Shown: one piece after another, positions 57,392-64,000 of the stretch
Numbering within the stretch: the stretch's first letter is position 1
Layout of the letters: each line of letters begins with the position of its first letter
NCBI RefSeq assembly: GCF_900176335.1
Contig: NZ_FWXW01000008.1
Span: 1 to 64,000, forward strand
DNA length: 64,000 nt
From: Papillibacter cinnamivorans DSM 12816
GTDB taxonomy: Bacteria > Bacillota > Clostridia > Oscillospirales > Oscillospiraceae
Direction of reading: 5' to 3'
Translations under genes and position numbers: made by a program
Notes under the pieces: model-generated
The model's input: the letters and a program-made list of their open reading frames with translations, nothing else
Databases searched by the model: none
Told to the model about the DNA's origin: nothing

Positions 57392-57613
57392 TTACTCCAC
57401 TATGATATTCTCCGCTTCCTGCTTCCTCAGGGAAAGCTCATATCCGCGTACGGTAATCTCCATCGGGTCCCCCAGGGGCGCCACCTTCCGAACGCACACC
57501 GTGGTGCCTTTCGTGATTCCCATATCCATAATCCTGCGCCGCAGCGCGCCGGTGCCCTCCAGCCGCAGAACCTTCACCATCTGGCCGCAGGGAATGCTTT
57601 TCAATGTTTTCAC
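57392..57613 (-). CDS. feoA: FeoA-domain protein
   Basis: About 73 residues from GTG 57613, chosen because FeoA proteins start directly with the SH3-like domain (KTLKSIPCGQMVKVLRLEG) and this gives the usual length; the upstream TTG (57679) adds 22 charged residues. The domain continues RRRIMDMGITKGTTVCVRKVAPLGDPMEITVRGYELSLRKQEAENI. FeoA is a small cytoplasmic partner of FeoB. It lies 170 bp upstream of feoB on the same strand, with a separate box in the gap, so feoB may also have its own promoter. Confidence 0.85.
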   Translation of the reverse strand: MKTLKSIPCGQMVKVLRLEGTGALRRRIMDMGITKGTTVCVRKVAPLGDPMEITVRGYELSLRKQEAENIIVE

Positions 57614-57692
57614 CCTCGCCACCCCATCTCCATGCACGCTCTCCGGTCTTTCCTGCGCCGGTTTCTCTTCGGCGGACAATCCGAACCGTTTC

Positions 57693-57708
57693 GTTAGTTC
57701 CGGCTAAC
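57693..57708. promoter_or_regulatory. Iron-box-like inverted repeat before feoA
   Basis: GTTAG (57693-57697), six bases, CTAAC (57704-57708), matching the box at 57325. It lies about 80 bp upstream of the feoA start. Confidence 0.5.
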
Positions 57709-57936
57709 TTCTGATCCAGTATCAGTTTACTATGGGCGGGGAAAAATGTCAATACTCCCCGCGTATTTTCCTATTTTCTGCTTTTCGGACAACTTCGCAG
57801 GGTTTCCTTCATTTTGTTTTGTATATTCTTGCTTGCATTATACGGGCTGTATTACTTGATTTTTCAATTATCCCATTTGGTGATGCATATTTATGCTATG
57901 CAGTCCACCTCCCCATTCCGCCGGATTCCCTCCGCA

Positions 57937-57968
57937 GAAAAATCCGCCGGCGGATTTTCCGCCGGCGG
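57937..57968 (-). terminator. Terminator of the ferritin-like gene
   Basis: Two copies of the palindrome CCGCCGGCGG (57944-57953 and 57959-57968) pair to a stem; on the minus strand it is followed by ATTTTTC. The rest of 57709-57936 shows no gene. Confidence 0.75.
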
Positions 57969-58017
57969 CTCGCATTTCCGGGGAATGATTCAACCCCCGG
58001 CAGTTTTCTCCGATAGA

Positions 58018-58335
58018 TTATTTGGCGGAAGGGGTAATCCCCAGCTCCTCCATCATCTCCCTGACCTCATCCTGGCCGGAAAAAAAGTGTTCCGCCTCCT
58101 TGGGGTCCAGGTGAAACAGCAAAGTGATCAGCTCGCCCATGTGGGCTTTTTCCTCGTCCCGGATGTCTGCAATCACCGCTTTGGCAACGGGGTCGTCGGT
58201 GGCGAGAACGTGGGCGTCATACAGATAGATGGCCTCCAGTTCCCCGGCGATGTCCAGGCGGACAGCCTGGACCAGTTCCTCCTTTGTCATCTTCCTGTCC
58301 ACGTTTCCCTGAAAGGGATTTGCAAATGCCGGCAT
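58018..58335 (-). CDS. Ferritin-like protein, encapsulated-ferritin type
   Basis: 105 residues with AAAGGAGA before ATG. The beginning ANPFQGNVDRKMTKEELVQAVRLDIAGELEAIYLYDAH and the later RDEEKAHMGELITLLFHLDP carry the Glu and ExxH residues of a half ferroxidase site that is completed by dimerisation, as in encapsulated ferritins and related rubrerythrin-like proteins. Encapsulin genes normally adjoin such genes, but none is present here, and the C-terminus (GITPSAK) has no clear targeting peptide. Iron oxidation or storage next to feo genes is plausible. Confidence 0.7.
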   Translation of the reverse strand: MPAFANPFQGNVDRKMTKEELVQAVRLDIAGELEAIYLYDAHVLATDDPVAKAVIADIRDEEKAHMGELITLLFHLDPKEAEHFFSGQDEVREMMEELGITPSAK

Positions 58336-58395
58336 GTTCTCTTCTCCTTTCTTTTTATTACTGATATCGTAAACCTTCAGCGGGGTCCATCCTGT

Positions 58396-59736
58396 TTATC
58401 TGGTCGTTTCTTCTTCCCGAAACAATTCGGATTCCGCTTCATCCTGAATTTCATCATCTATTTGCATATCCCCGGCGCCGTTTCCCCTGCTCCCGCCGGA
58501 GGAAGCATCCCCGTCCATATGCCGGAGCGCGCGCACCAGGAGAAATCCCAGAATGATGAGCCCGGAAACCAGGAACCATGCGCTGCGGAAGGTGAGCAGA
58601 AGCAGAAGATTTCCCATAATCACGGGGCCTATCGCAAATCCGGCCCCGTTTACGATGGAAAGCAAAGAGTTTGCCCTGCCCATGTAAGCGTCGGGCGTTT
58701 TCTGGGCAATAAAGACATTCATATTGATATTGATCAGAATCTCTCCCACGGTAATGGAGACCATACCGATCATAAATACCAGGGTCCATCCGTTCACCGC
58801 GAAAAGCAGAAAGGCACCCAGGTAAAACACGCCGCCCAGGAAGATGGTCTCCAGCGCATGAAGCCGCCGGGTCAGGGAGGTGAGAAGCGGCGTCAGGACC
58901 ACCACGGTCACGGCGTTGACGCTCACCAGGAGGCTGTAAAGCCTTGCCCCATTCTCCCCGAACCGGTCAACGGTCTGGAGGGGCAGAATGAAGGCCCACT
59001 GGATATAGCAGAAATTGTAGATGAGAAGGCATCCCGCAAAGGCAAGAAGCACGGGGTTTTTTCGCAGGAAGGAAAAGACGGAGCCGTCTTCCGCCCGCTT
59101 TTTTTCCTCCTCCAAAATCGCTTCCGCCGCGGCGGAAAAAGGCCCTTTCTTTTCCTTTGCTCTGCTCCGGACGCCCAAAAGCACCACGATTGTGGCCGCC
59201 ATGGTGGTCATTCCGTCCAGAAGGAACAGAAGGCGGAAATGGTTTACAAACAGCAGACCGCCCAGCAGGGGGCCTACGGATAACCCGATGTTATACCCCA
59301 GGTAGATGAGGGAATAGGCGCTTTTAATCATGGAAGGCGGCGCCAGCTCGGGGATAATGGCGGTATGGGCGGGAGAAGCGACGCCGAAAAAGGCCGATGC
59401 CACCACCAGAAGAACCGCCGTCACATGTCCCGGAGGCAGAAACCCGCACAGGAGATAGGTAAAGGCGCCCAGGAAATCAAAAAGCACAATGACGCGCTTG
59501 CTGCCGAACTTGTCGGACAGCTTGCCTCCCAGAAGGAAAAAGGGAGCCTGGGCCAGCATCGCGGCCGTTGCGAAAAGGCCTGCGTCGGAAACGGAAAGAC
59601 CCAGTTTTCCCGTGAGGATCAGGGTCATCAGAGGCAGGATGAATCCGCCCATCCGATTGATGATGTCGGACAGGAAGAGAAAGTAGATGCCCTTCGGCAG
59701 GCCCCGGTATACCAGAAAATGCTCCTTCAGTCTCAC
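58396..59736 (-). CDS. MFS transporter (DHA1-type)
   Basis: 446 residues from GTG 59736 with GGGGGAGAG upstream. Twelve membrane helices, with GGKLSDKFGSKRVIVLFDFLGA as the MFS motif A loop after helix 2 and a long charged C-terminal tail (about 410-446). Drug or metabolite export is usual for this family, and no substrate is visible. It follows the GNAT gene by 60 bp and precedes the ferritin-like gene by 60 bp on the same strand. Confidence 0.82.
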   Translation of the reverse strand: MRLKEHFLVYRGLPKGIYFLFLSDIINRMGGFILPLMTLILTGKLGLSVSDAGLFATAAMLAQAPFFLLGGKLSDKFGSKRVIVLFDFLGAFTYLLCGFLPPGHVTAVLLVVASAFFGVASPAHTAIIPELAPPSMIKSAYSLIYLGYNIGLSVGPLLGGLLFVNHFRLLFLLDGMTTMAATIVVLLGVRSRAKEKKGPFSAAAEAILEEEKKRAEDGSVFSFLRKNPVLLAFAGCLLIYNFCYIQWAFILPLQTVDRFGENGARLYSLLVSVNAVTVVVLTPLLTSLTRRLHALETIFLGGVFYLGAFLLFAVNGWTLVFMIGMVSITVGEILININMNVFIAQKTPDAYMGRANSLLSIVNGAGFAIGPVIMGNLLLLLTFRSAWFLVSGLIILGFLLVRALRHMDGDASSGGSRGNGAGDMQIDDEIQDEAESELFREEETTR

Positions 59737-59796
59737 GCCGGCCTCTCCCCCAGTCGTCGGAAATCGGACTTCTTCACGGCAGCGCCGCGCCGGAGA

Positions 59797-60588
59797 TCAC
59801 TGGATCAGGGTATATTCTCCCATCTCTCTGAATCCCAGTTCCCGGTATACTTTTCCCGCGTCCGGATTGTCATAGAACAGGCAGAGGTAGCGTTTTCCCT
59901 CACTGAGGCATTTTTCGCAAAGACCCGCGACCAGATTTCCGGCGAGTCCCTTATCCCGATGTTCCGGAAGTGTGGCGACGCCCACAATCATGGCCGACTC
60001 CGAGTTTTCCGCGGTGGTGAGGGCCACGGCTGCCAAGGCTCCGTCCCGGAAGGCGCCGAAGCCCGCGCCGCTCGTGCTGAGATTCAGATGCAGGGCCGAG
60101 ATCTCCTTTTCCCTGTCTCTCCTGTACCGTTCGGCAAACTCCTGGATCTGTGTAAACAGGGCTACAACCGCCTCCGCGTCCTCCGGCATCAGAGCCCGGA
60201 TTTTATATTCCCTGGGCGCGGGCGCGGGCTTTTTCACTTTTTCCAGCTTGGACAGCAGCGAGTATTTGACAAACTTCCCGGGCAGCCCCGGCGCCAGCTT
60301 CTCCAGGACGCTTCCCTTTCCGCTGACGGCGGAGGCGTTTCTCTCCCTTAAAAACTCCGCCACTGTTTTGGCGTCGTAGTCCCCGAACCGGCTGTAAACC
60401 ACGTAATTGTTCAAATAGCGGAGCACCAGGCTGTCGTAGGTGTCCTCCCGCTTCTGCGCAAATATTTCCACCTGCTCGCAGTCCACGCCGAAGTGTTCGA
60501 TATCCCCGAAAAAGAAGAGATTGAACTCCGGTTCTTTCCGTATGTACTCCAGGATCTTCTGTTTGTCCCGCTCATAAAGCTTTTCCAA
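59797..60588 (-). CDS. GNAT-family acetyltransferase with an extra N-terminal domain
   Basis: 263 residues from TTG 60588 with GGAAGG 5 bp upstream. The C-terminal GNAT domain (about 128-263) has IRALMPEDAEAVVALF, MIVGVATLPEHRDKGLAGNLVAGLCEKCL and LCLFYDNPDAGKVYRELGF. The N-terminal 125 residues (ILEYIRKEPEFNLFFFGDIEHFG, YVVYSRFGDYDAKTVAEFL) look like a degenerate second GNAT fold, as in two-domain acetyltransferases. The acceptor is unknown. Confidence 0.78.
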   Translation of the reverse strand: MEKLYERDKQKILEYIRKEPEFNLFFFGDIEHFGVDCEQVEIFAQKREDTYDSLVLRYLNNYVVYSRFGDYDAKTVAEFLRERNASAVSGKGSVLEKLAPGLPGKFVKYSLLSKLEKVKKPAPAPREYKIRALMPEDAEAVVALFTQIQEFAERYRRDREKEISALHLNLSTSGAGFGAFRDGALAAVALTTAENSESAMIVGVATLPEHRDKGLAGNLVAGLCEKCLSEGKRYLCLFYDNPDAGKVYRELGFREMGEYTLIQ

Positions 60589-60627
60589 GATTGCCTTCCG
60601 CCTTTCCTGTTTCGCGTTTCCTCCGCG

Positions 60628-61542
60628 TCAGTACATCTGTTCCCTCGCGCGGATGAGACGATATAATACCCGGTTCACCGGTGTGGGGATGCCGTGCCTG
60701 GCTCCCAGCTCCATCACCGTTCCGGAAAAATACTCCACTTCGGTCTTGCGCCCGGCCTCCACGTCCTGGAGCATGGAGGTCTTGCCCAGAGGATTGTGCC
60801 TTTGCATGGTGGTCAGAAACTCCTCCATCTCCCGTTCTCCCAAATCGATGCCTTCCGCCTGGGCAAGGGCGGCCACCTCGGCCATGGCGTCCCGAAACAA
60901 AGATCTGAGCTCCGGAAGCCCCAGGAGGTTCCCATATCCCGCCCCGGACACGGCGGAAACCTGATTGGCCCCCACGTTGAGCATCCATTTGCGCCACACG
61001 GCCCAGCGCATATCCGGCATGATTTTTGCCTCCAGGCCCGCTCCCTCCAGAAATCTCTGCACCGACAAAACGCGCGGGGACGGGTCTTTGTTTTCCGCCT
61101 CGCCGAACTGGATGGTCCCCAAAGAGGTGCTGATCACCCGGGAACCCTCCCGGACGGAAACGATGTGAATGGCAAGCCCGTAGAGCACAAGATTGTCCGG
61201 ATATCCGGCCAGCAGCCTGTCCCTGGCGGTGATGCCGTTTAAAAGGGGCAGCAGGACGGTCTCCGGCCCAATGAAGGGGCGCACCTCCTCCATGGCCTCC
61301 TCCAGCTGGCCGTTCTTGACACAGAATATCACGAGGTCCGCCTGAAAGCGGTCCGTTTCCGGAAAGACCACACGGGGAACAAACCTCTCGCCGTTGAGGA
61401 CGATTCCCTCCGACCTCAGTCTTTTCCCCCGGTTTGAATCGGCGGCGACGGCGAAGTCCTCTCCGTACCGGTCCGTCAGATATTTCGCATAAACCGATCC
61501 AATGGCGCCCATCCCCACGAGGGCAGCTCTTTTTATCTCCAT
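60628..61542 (-). CDS. panE: 2-dehydropantoate 2-reductase family protein
   Basis: 304 residues with GGAG 6 bp before ATG. Rossmann start RAALVGMGAIGSVYAKYL (GxGxxG at 10-15), LLNGITARDRLL, and RWAVWRKWMLNVGANQVSA with the catalytic Lys, then MEEFLTTMQRHNPLGKTSMLQDVEAGRKTEVEYF. It could reduce ketopantoate for pantothenate; no other pantothenate genes are here, so the assignment by homology is tentative. It is one of two PanE-family genes in the window, and the other belongs to the BKACE operon. It is 39 bp upstream of the GNAT gene. Confidence 0.8.
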   Translation of the reverse strand: MEIKRAALVGMGAIGSVYAKYLTDRYGEDFAVAADSNRGKRLRSEGIVLNGERFVPRVVFPETDRFQADLVIFCVKNGQLEEAMEEVRPFIGPETVLLPLLNGITARDRLLAGYPDNLVLYGLAIHIVSVREGSRVISTSLGTIQFGEAENKDPSPRVLSVQRFLEGAGLEAKIMPDMRWAVWRKWMLNVGANQVSAVSGAGYGNLLGLPELRSLFRDAMAEVAALAQAEGIDLGEREMEEFLTTMQRHNPLGKTSMLQDVEAGRKTEVEYFSGTVMELGARHGIPTPVNRVLYRLIRAREQMY

Positions 61543-61578
61543 GTTACGCTCCTTACCGCATTATTCCATCTTTCCCCG

Positions 61579-63114
61579 TTATTCGCCGGGGTCTTCCCGC
61601 CTGATGCTCCCGTCCCCGGGCTCTCTGTCCGACGGACCTTCCGCCGGTATTCCGACGGAGGCGTCCGCCCGGCGCACCTTTCCCTTGACGAAGGATGCCA
61701 CCATGGCAAGCACCGCAAAACCCGCGGCCGTTAAAAAGGTGGGCCGGAATCCCCCGGAGAAGGACGCCAGTTTCAGCGCCTCCCCCGTTAAGCCGGAGGA
61801 GGATAAAACCTCCTGCGTCCTGAGGGAGTATACGCCGAACAGCGCTCCGCCCGCGGCGACCCCCAAAACCATGCCCACATTGCGCATCATGGCCAGGGTG
61901 CCCGAGGCGGCCCCGCGTTGCTCCGCCGGAGCGCTTCCCATCACGGCGCTGTTGTTGGGAGACTGGAACATACCGGAGCCGATCCCCGTCAGGACCAGCG
62001 CCAGAACGACATACCACCGGGAGGTGTCCGCCCGGGCAAAGCTCACCAAAAACAGGCCCAGGGCCATCACGCCCATCCCCGCCGAGCTGAGAATCCGGCT
62101 GTCATGCCTGTCGGAAAAGCTGCCGCTCACGGGAGCGATCACGATGGTGGCGAGGGGAAAGGGCAGATAGGCAAGACCCGCCATGGAAGGAGACAGGAGC
62201 AGGTCGTTCTGAAAATACTGGGGCATCATAAAAACAACGATATACTGGGCCATATAGCAAAAGGCCGCGGCAATGAGGCTGGCGGAAAAAACCCTGCTTC
62301 TGAACAGCGTCAGCCGGATCATGGGAAAGCTTGTCCGCCGCTCATGGATGAGGAAGATGCCCCCCAGGACAAGCCCCGCGGCCAGCATGGCAAAAAACAG
62401 CGCGGGGGCAAGCCCGTCACCTGCGAGATTGAGCGGAAGCAAAATCAGAAACAGGGCCGCAAACAGGACGAGCGCGCCCTTAATGTCGAAAGGCGATGCC
62501 TTTTGCTCTCCGTCCTTCGGTATCCATTTGGCCGCAAGGATGATGCCCACGATCCCGATGGGAACGTTGATGTAAAAGACACTCTGCCAGCCCAGGAGGT
62601 CCGCCAGGAAACCGCCCAGCACCGGGCCCGCGCATCCCGCCGCGGCCACCGCCACGGCGATGACGCCGAAGGCTCCGCCCCGCTTTTCCGGAGCGACGTT
62701 GTCCGTGATGATGGCGCTGCTGGTGGAAAACATCATACCCGAGCCCAGCGCCTGTACCACCCGGAAGGCCACCAGCATCTCAATGCCGGTGGATAGGCTG
62801 CAAAGGAGAGAGCCCAGGGTGAAAATACAAAAACCGGCCAGATACACCTTTTTATGCCCATGTATGTCCGAAAGCCTTCCAAAGGTAAGCAGCAGGCTGC
62901 TGACCACCAGAAGGTATGAGATAATCACCCATTCCACCGTGGCCAATTCGGCGCCGAACTCCGCCTGAATCACCGGCACGGCAATGTTTACAACGCTGGT
63001 GTCCAGCGCCGCCATAAAGGTTCCCAGAGCGAGGGACAGCAGCATAACGGGATAATTTCCGGTTCCTATACGCTTCAAAGCGAGCCTTCTTTCCTTGTCT
63101 GTTACCCTTACCAT
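61579..63114 (-). CDS. MFS drug-efflux transporter (EmrB/QacA, DHA2 type)
   Basis: About 511 residues from ATG 63114, preceded by GAAAGG. Fourteen membrane helices fit the DHA2 family: MAALDTSVVNIAVPVIQAEFGA is the classical helix-1 motif, VEWVIISYLLVVSSLLLTFGRLSDIHGHKKVYLAG the helix 2-3 loop, and LGSGMMFSTSSAIITDNV follows. It should export hydrophobic or cationic compounds. First gene of a minus-strand row of MFS, PanE-like, GNAT and MFS genes with 36-60 bp gaps that may be one operon. Confidence 0.85.
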   Translation of the reverse strand: MVRVTDKERRLALKRIGTGNYPVMLLSLALGTFMAALDTSVVNIAVPVIQAEFGAELATVEWVIISYLLVVSSLLLTFGRLSDIHGHKKVYLAGFCIFTLGSLLCSLSTGIEMLVAFRVVQALGSGMMFSTSSAIITDNVAPEKRGGAFGVIAVAVAAAGCAGPVLGGFLADLLGWQSVFYINVPIGIVGIILAAKWIPKDGEQKASPFDIKGALVLFAALFLILLPLNLAGDGLAPALFFAMLAAGLVLGGIFLIHERRTSFPMIRLTLFRSRVFSASLIAAAFCYMAQYIVVFMMPQYFQNDLLLSPSMAGLAYLPFPLATIVIAPVSGSFSDRHDSRILSSAGMGVMALGLFLVSFARADTSRWYVVLALVLTGIGSGMFQSPNNSAVMGSAPAEQRGAASGTLAMMRNVGMVLGVAAGGALFGVYSLRTQEVLSSSGLTGEALKLASFSGGFRPTFLTAAGFAVLAMVASFVKGKVRRADASVGIPAEGPSDREPGDGSIRREDPGE

Positions 63115-63719
63115 GATACCTTTCGCGCCTTTTCCCGTCAATAGAGTTTCGACAAGAAGGCTTTAAAAACGGTGGGGTTTCAATTAAACCGCGGCGTGCT
63201 TTTTCCATTCTTCCGGAAGCCATACGTGAGCGCGGCGTTTCCCGCCGGCAATTATAGACTCTTAAATTATTCTATAATCGGTTTGGACGGGGGCTGCGCG
63301 CTCCCCGCCGGGGGTAACTTTTTGTTTCTGCAAAAAGTCACCAAAAACAGACCAAGAGGCCTCGGCCTCTTGGAGCTCTGGAGAGGGTGCTCCTATAGGC
63401 GCTCTCAATAAGTGACTGACTTTCGGCAGTTGCGAACGCACAGACAACTCTGTGGCAGGAAGTCTGCTTTTGAGCCCGCGATCGGGGCTCTCCGGATTTT
63501 ATATTATGGGGCTCAATGGGTCTGCAAAAACCTGCCTTGTGCGACGTTTGAGAAGATTTTTTGTTTCGAAAATTTCCGTCTACGGGACATTCCATGATCT
63601 CAATGCTTCCGTATGTCGTTTTCAGTATAATGTTCCTCTAATGGGACAGGGGTTGATATACATTCTTTTTTGACGTTGCAGGAAAAAGTTTTGCAGACTT
63701 TCTGAGCCGCTGAGACCAG
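63115..63719. other. Gene-free right-end region with repeat-like debris
   Basis: No supported gene. It holds small hairpins (CCAAGAGGCC/GGCCTCTTGG at about 63341-63362) and frames that read like widespread spurious short proteins. It probably consists of repeat and insertion remnants ahead of the IS30 fragment. Confidence 0.4.
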
Positions 63720-63809
63720 TGCCGCGGCCATACGGCGGATACTTTCTTTATTCCGCCACATCCGAAATAGCTTTTTCCGTTCTTCCGGTGTAAGATGGTG
63801 GTAGCTCAT
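63720..63809 (-). pseudogene. IS30-family transposase N-terminal fragment
   Basis: ATG 63809 opens SYHHLTPEERKKLFRMWRN and KESIRRMAAAL, the N-terminal helix-turn-helix of IS30-type transposases. Homology ends after about 30 residues and the frame runs on into unrelated sequence. No DDE catalytic domain or inverted repeat pair is present. A dead fragment. Confidence 0.65.
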
Positions 63810-64000
63810 ATGGGTCGCCGCCTTTCAGTAGTGGTCTTTTCAACTCCTACTGTATCCATTTGGCCTCCCTTATGAGCTTTTTTATACTGTTGCACTTGCT
63901 ATTTTAATCCGCCGCAAGGGGAAAAATGGCCCCCGCCGGAGGCGCGTTATACCGTTCTTATTAATATAAAAATCGAACAGATTAATTATGAGGGATTCGG
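63810..64000. other. Right edge, no gene seen
   Basis: AT-rich non-coding sequence continuing past the window. No feature that I can support. Confidence 0.4.

Noticed and set aside
57814-59283. 489-residue plus-strand frame across ferritin-like and MFS genes
   Set aside because: It runs antisense to two well-supported genes and includes a terminator.
63338-63595. 85-residue minus-strand frame near the right edge
   Set aside because: It resembles the spurious short products often called in repeat debris and overlaps hairpins. No real gene evidence.

Overview
The window looks like the chromosome of an anaerobic, probably spore-forming member of the Clostridia. Supporting features are a PdaA-type muramic-acid deacetylase, an SLH-domain surface protein, CarD, FeoA/FeoB with a FeoB-associated Cys-rich protein, a four-gene polyamine operon, CoA-transferases, and two sigma-54 enhancer-binding proteins beside acyl-CoA genes. 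Strong GGAGG ribosome binding sites and long GC-rich terminator hairpins fit this. An Oscillospirales-like host is my guess and not proven. The core is GC-rich. AT-rich blocks at about 0.3-2.5, 10.4-12.7, 14.7-17.0 and 29.8-33.7 kb look like acquired accessory DNA.

Layout. 1-3.1 kb: the end of a polymorphic toxin gene with its immunity gene, then two displaced copies of the same linker. One copy carries a different toxin tip and immunity gene, the other has no tip. 3.1-7.1 kb (minus): speD-speA-speE-speB, overlapping genes for arginine to agmatine to putrescine to spermidine. 7.4-10.0 kb: two tandem CoA-transferase paralogues. 10.3 kb: tRNA-Ser(GGA), followed by an AT-rich cassette (NTF2-like, Phd/HARE-HTH-like, small protein, GIY-YIG nuclease-like). 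13-14.6 kb: two paralogous unknown proteins and dispersed repeats.

14.7-17.7 kb and 29.8-34.6 kb are two versions of one module: a cargo operon (minus) behind a related promoter, then XRE-type regulator(s) (minus), then a divergent and nearly identical SLOG (YpsA/DUF1273-like) gene (plus). The cargo of the first is a class III nucleotide-cyclase-like protein with small membrane proteins, reminiscent of Pycsar. The cargo of the second is a 1071-residue AlbA_2/Schlafen-type protein. This paired module is my best candidate for an undescribed system.

17.7-24.7 kb: a sigma-54 regulon (class III CoA-transferase, DUF35 protein, thiolase, epimerase-like protein, short-chain fatty acid transporter) with a clear -24/-12 promoter and palindromic enhancer sites beside its divergent activator. 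25.7-29.5 kb: large SLH surface protein. 34.6-41.2 kb: housekeeping genes (VOC, TspO-like, CarD cluster, PdaA, flavodoxin, GyrI-like). 41.5-45.2 kb: a second sigma-54 unit controlling a PanE-like dehydrogenase and a BKACE enzyme. 45.5-54.7 kb: hydrolase, an integrase lacking its catalytic tyrosine, GNAT, DsrE-like protein, a YtrA-type GntR/ABC operon whose permease has an in-frame stop, a membrane protein and two tandem MFS transporters. 54.8-63.1 kb (minus): feoA-feoB-Cys-rich protein with paired GTTAG-N6-CTAAC boxes, a ferritin-like protein, two MFS transporters, GNAT and a ketopantoate reductase-like gene. The right end carries an IS30 transposase fragment. All assignments come from reading the sequence; no database search was run.
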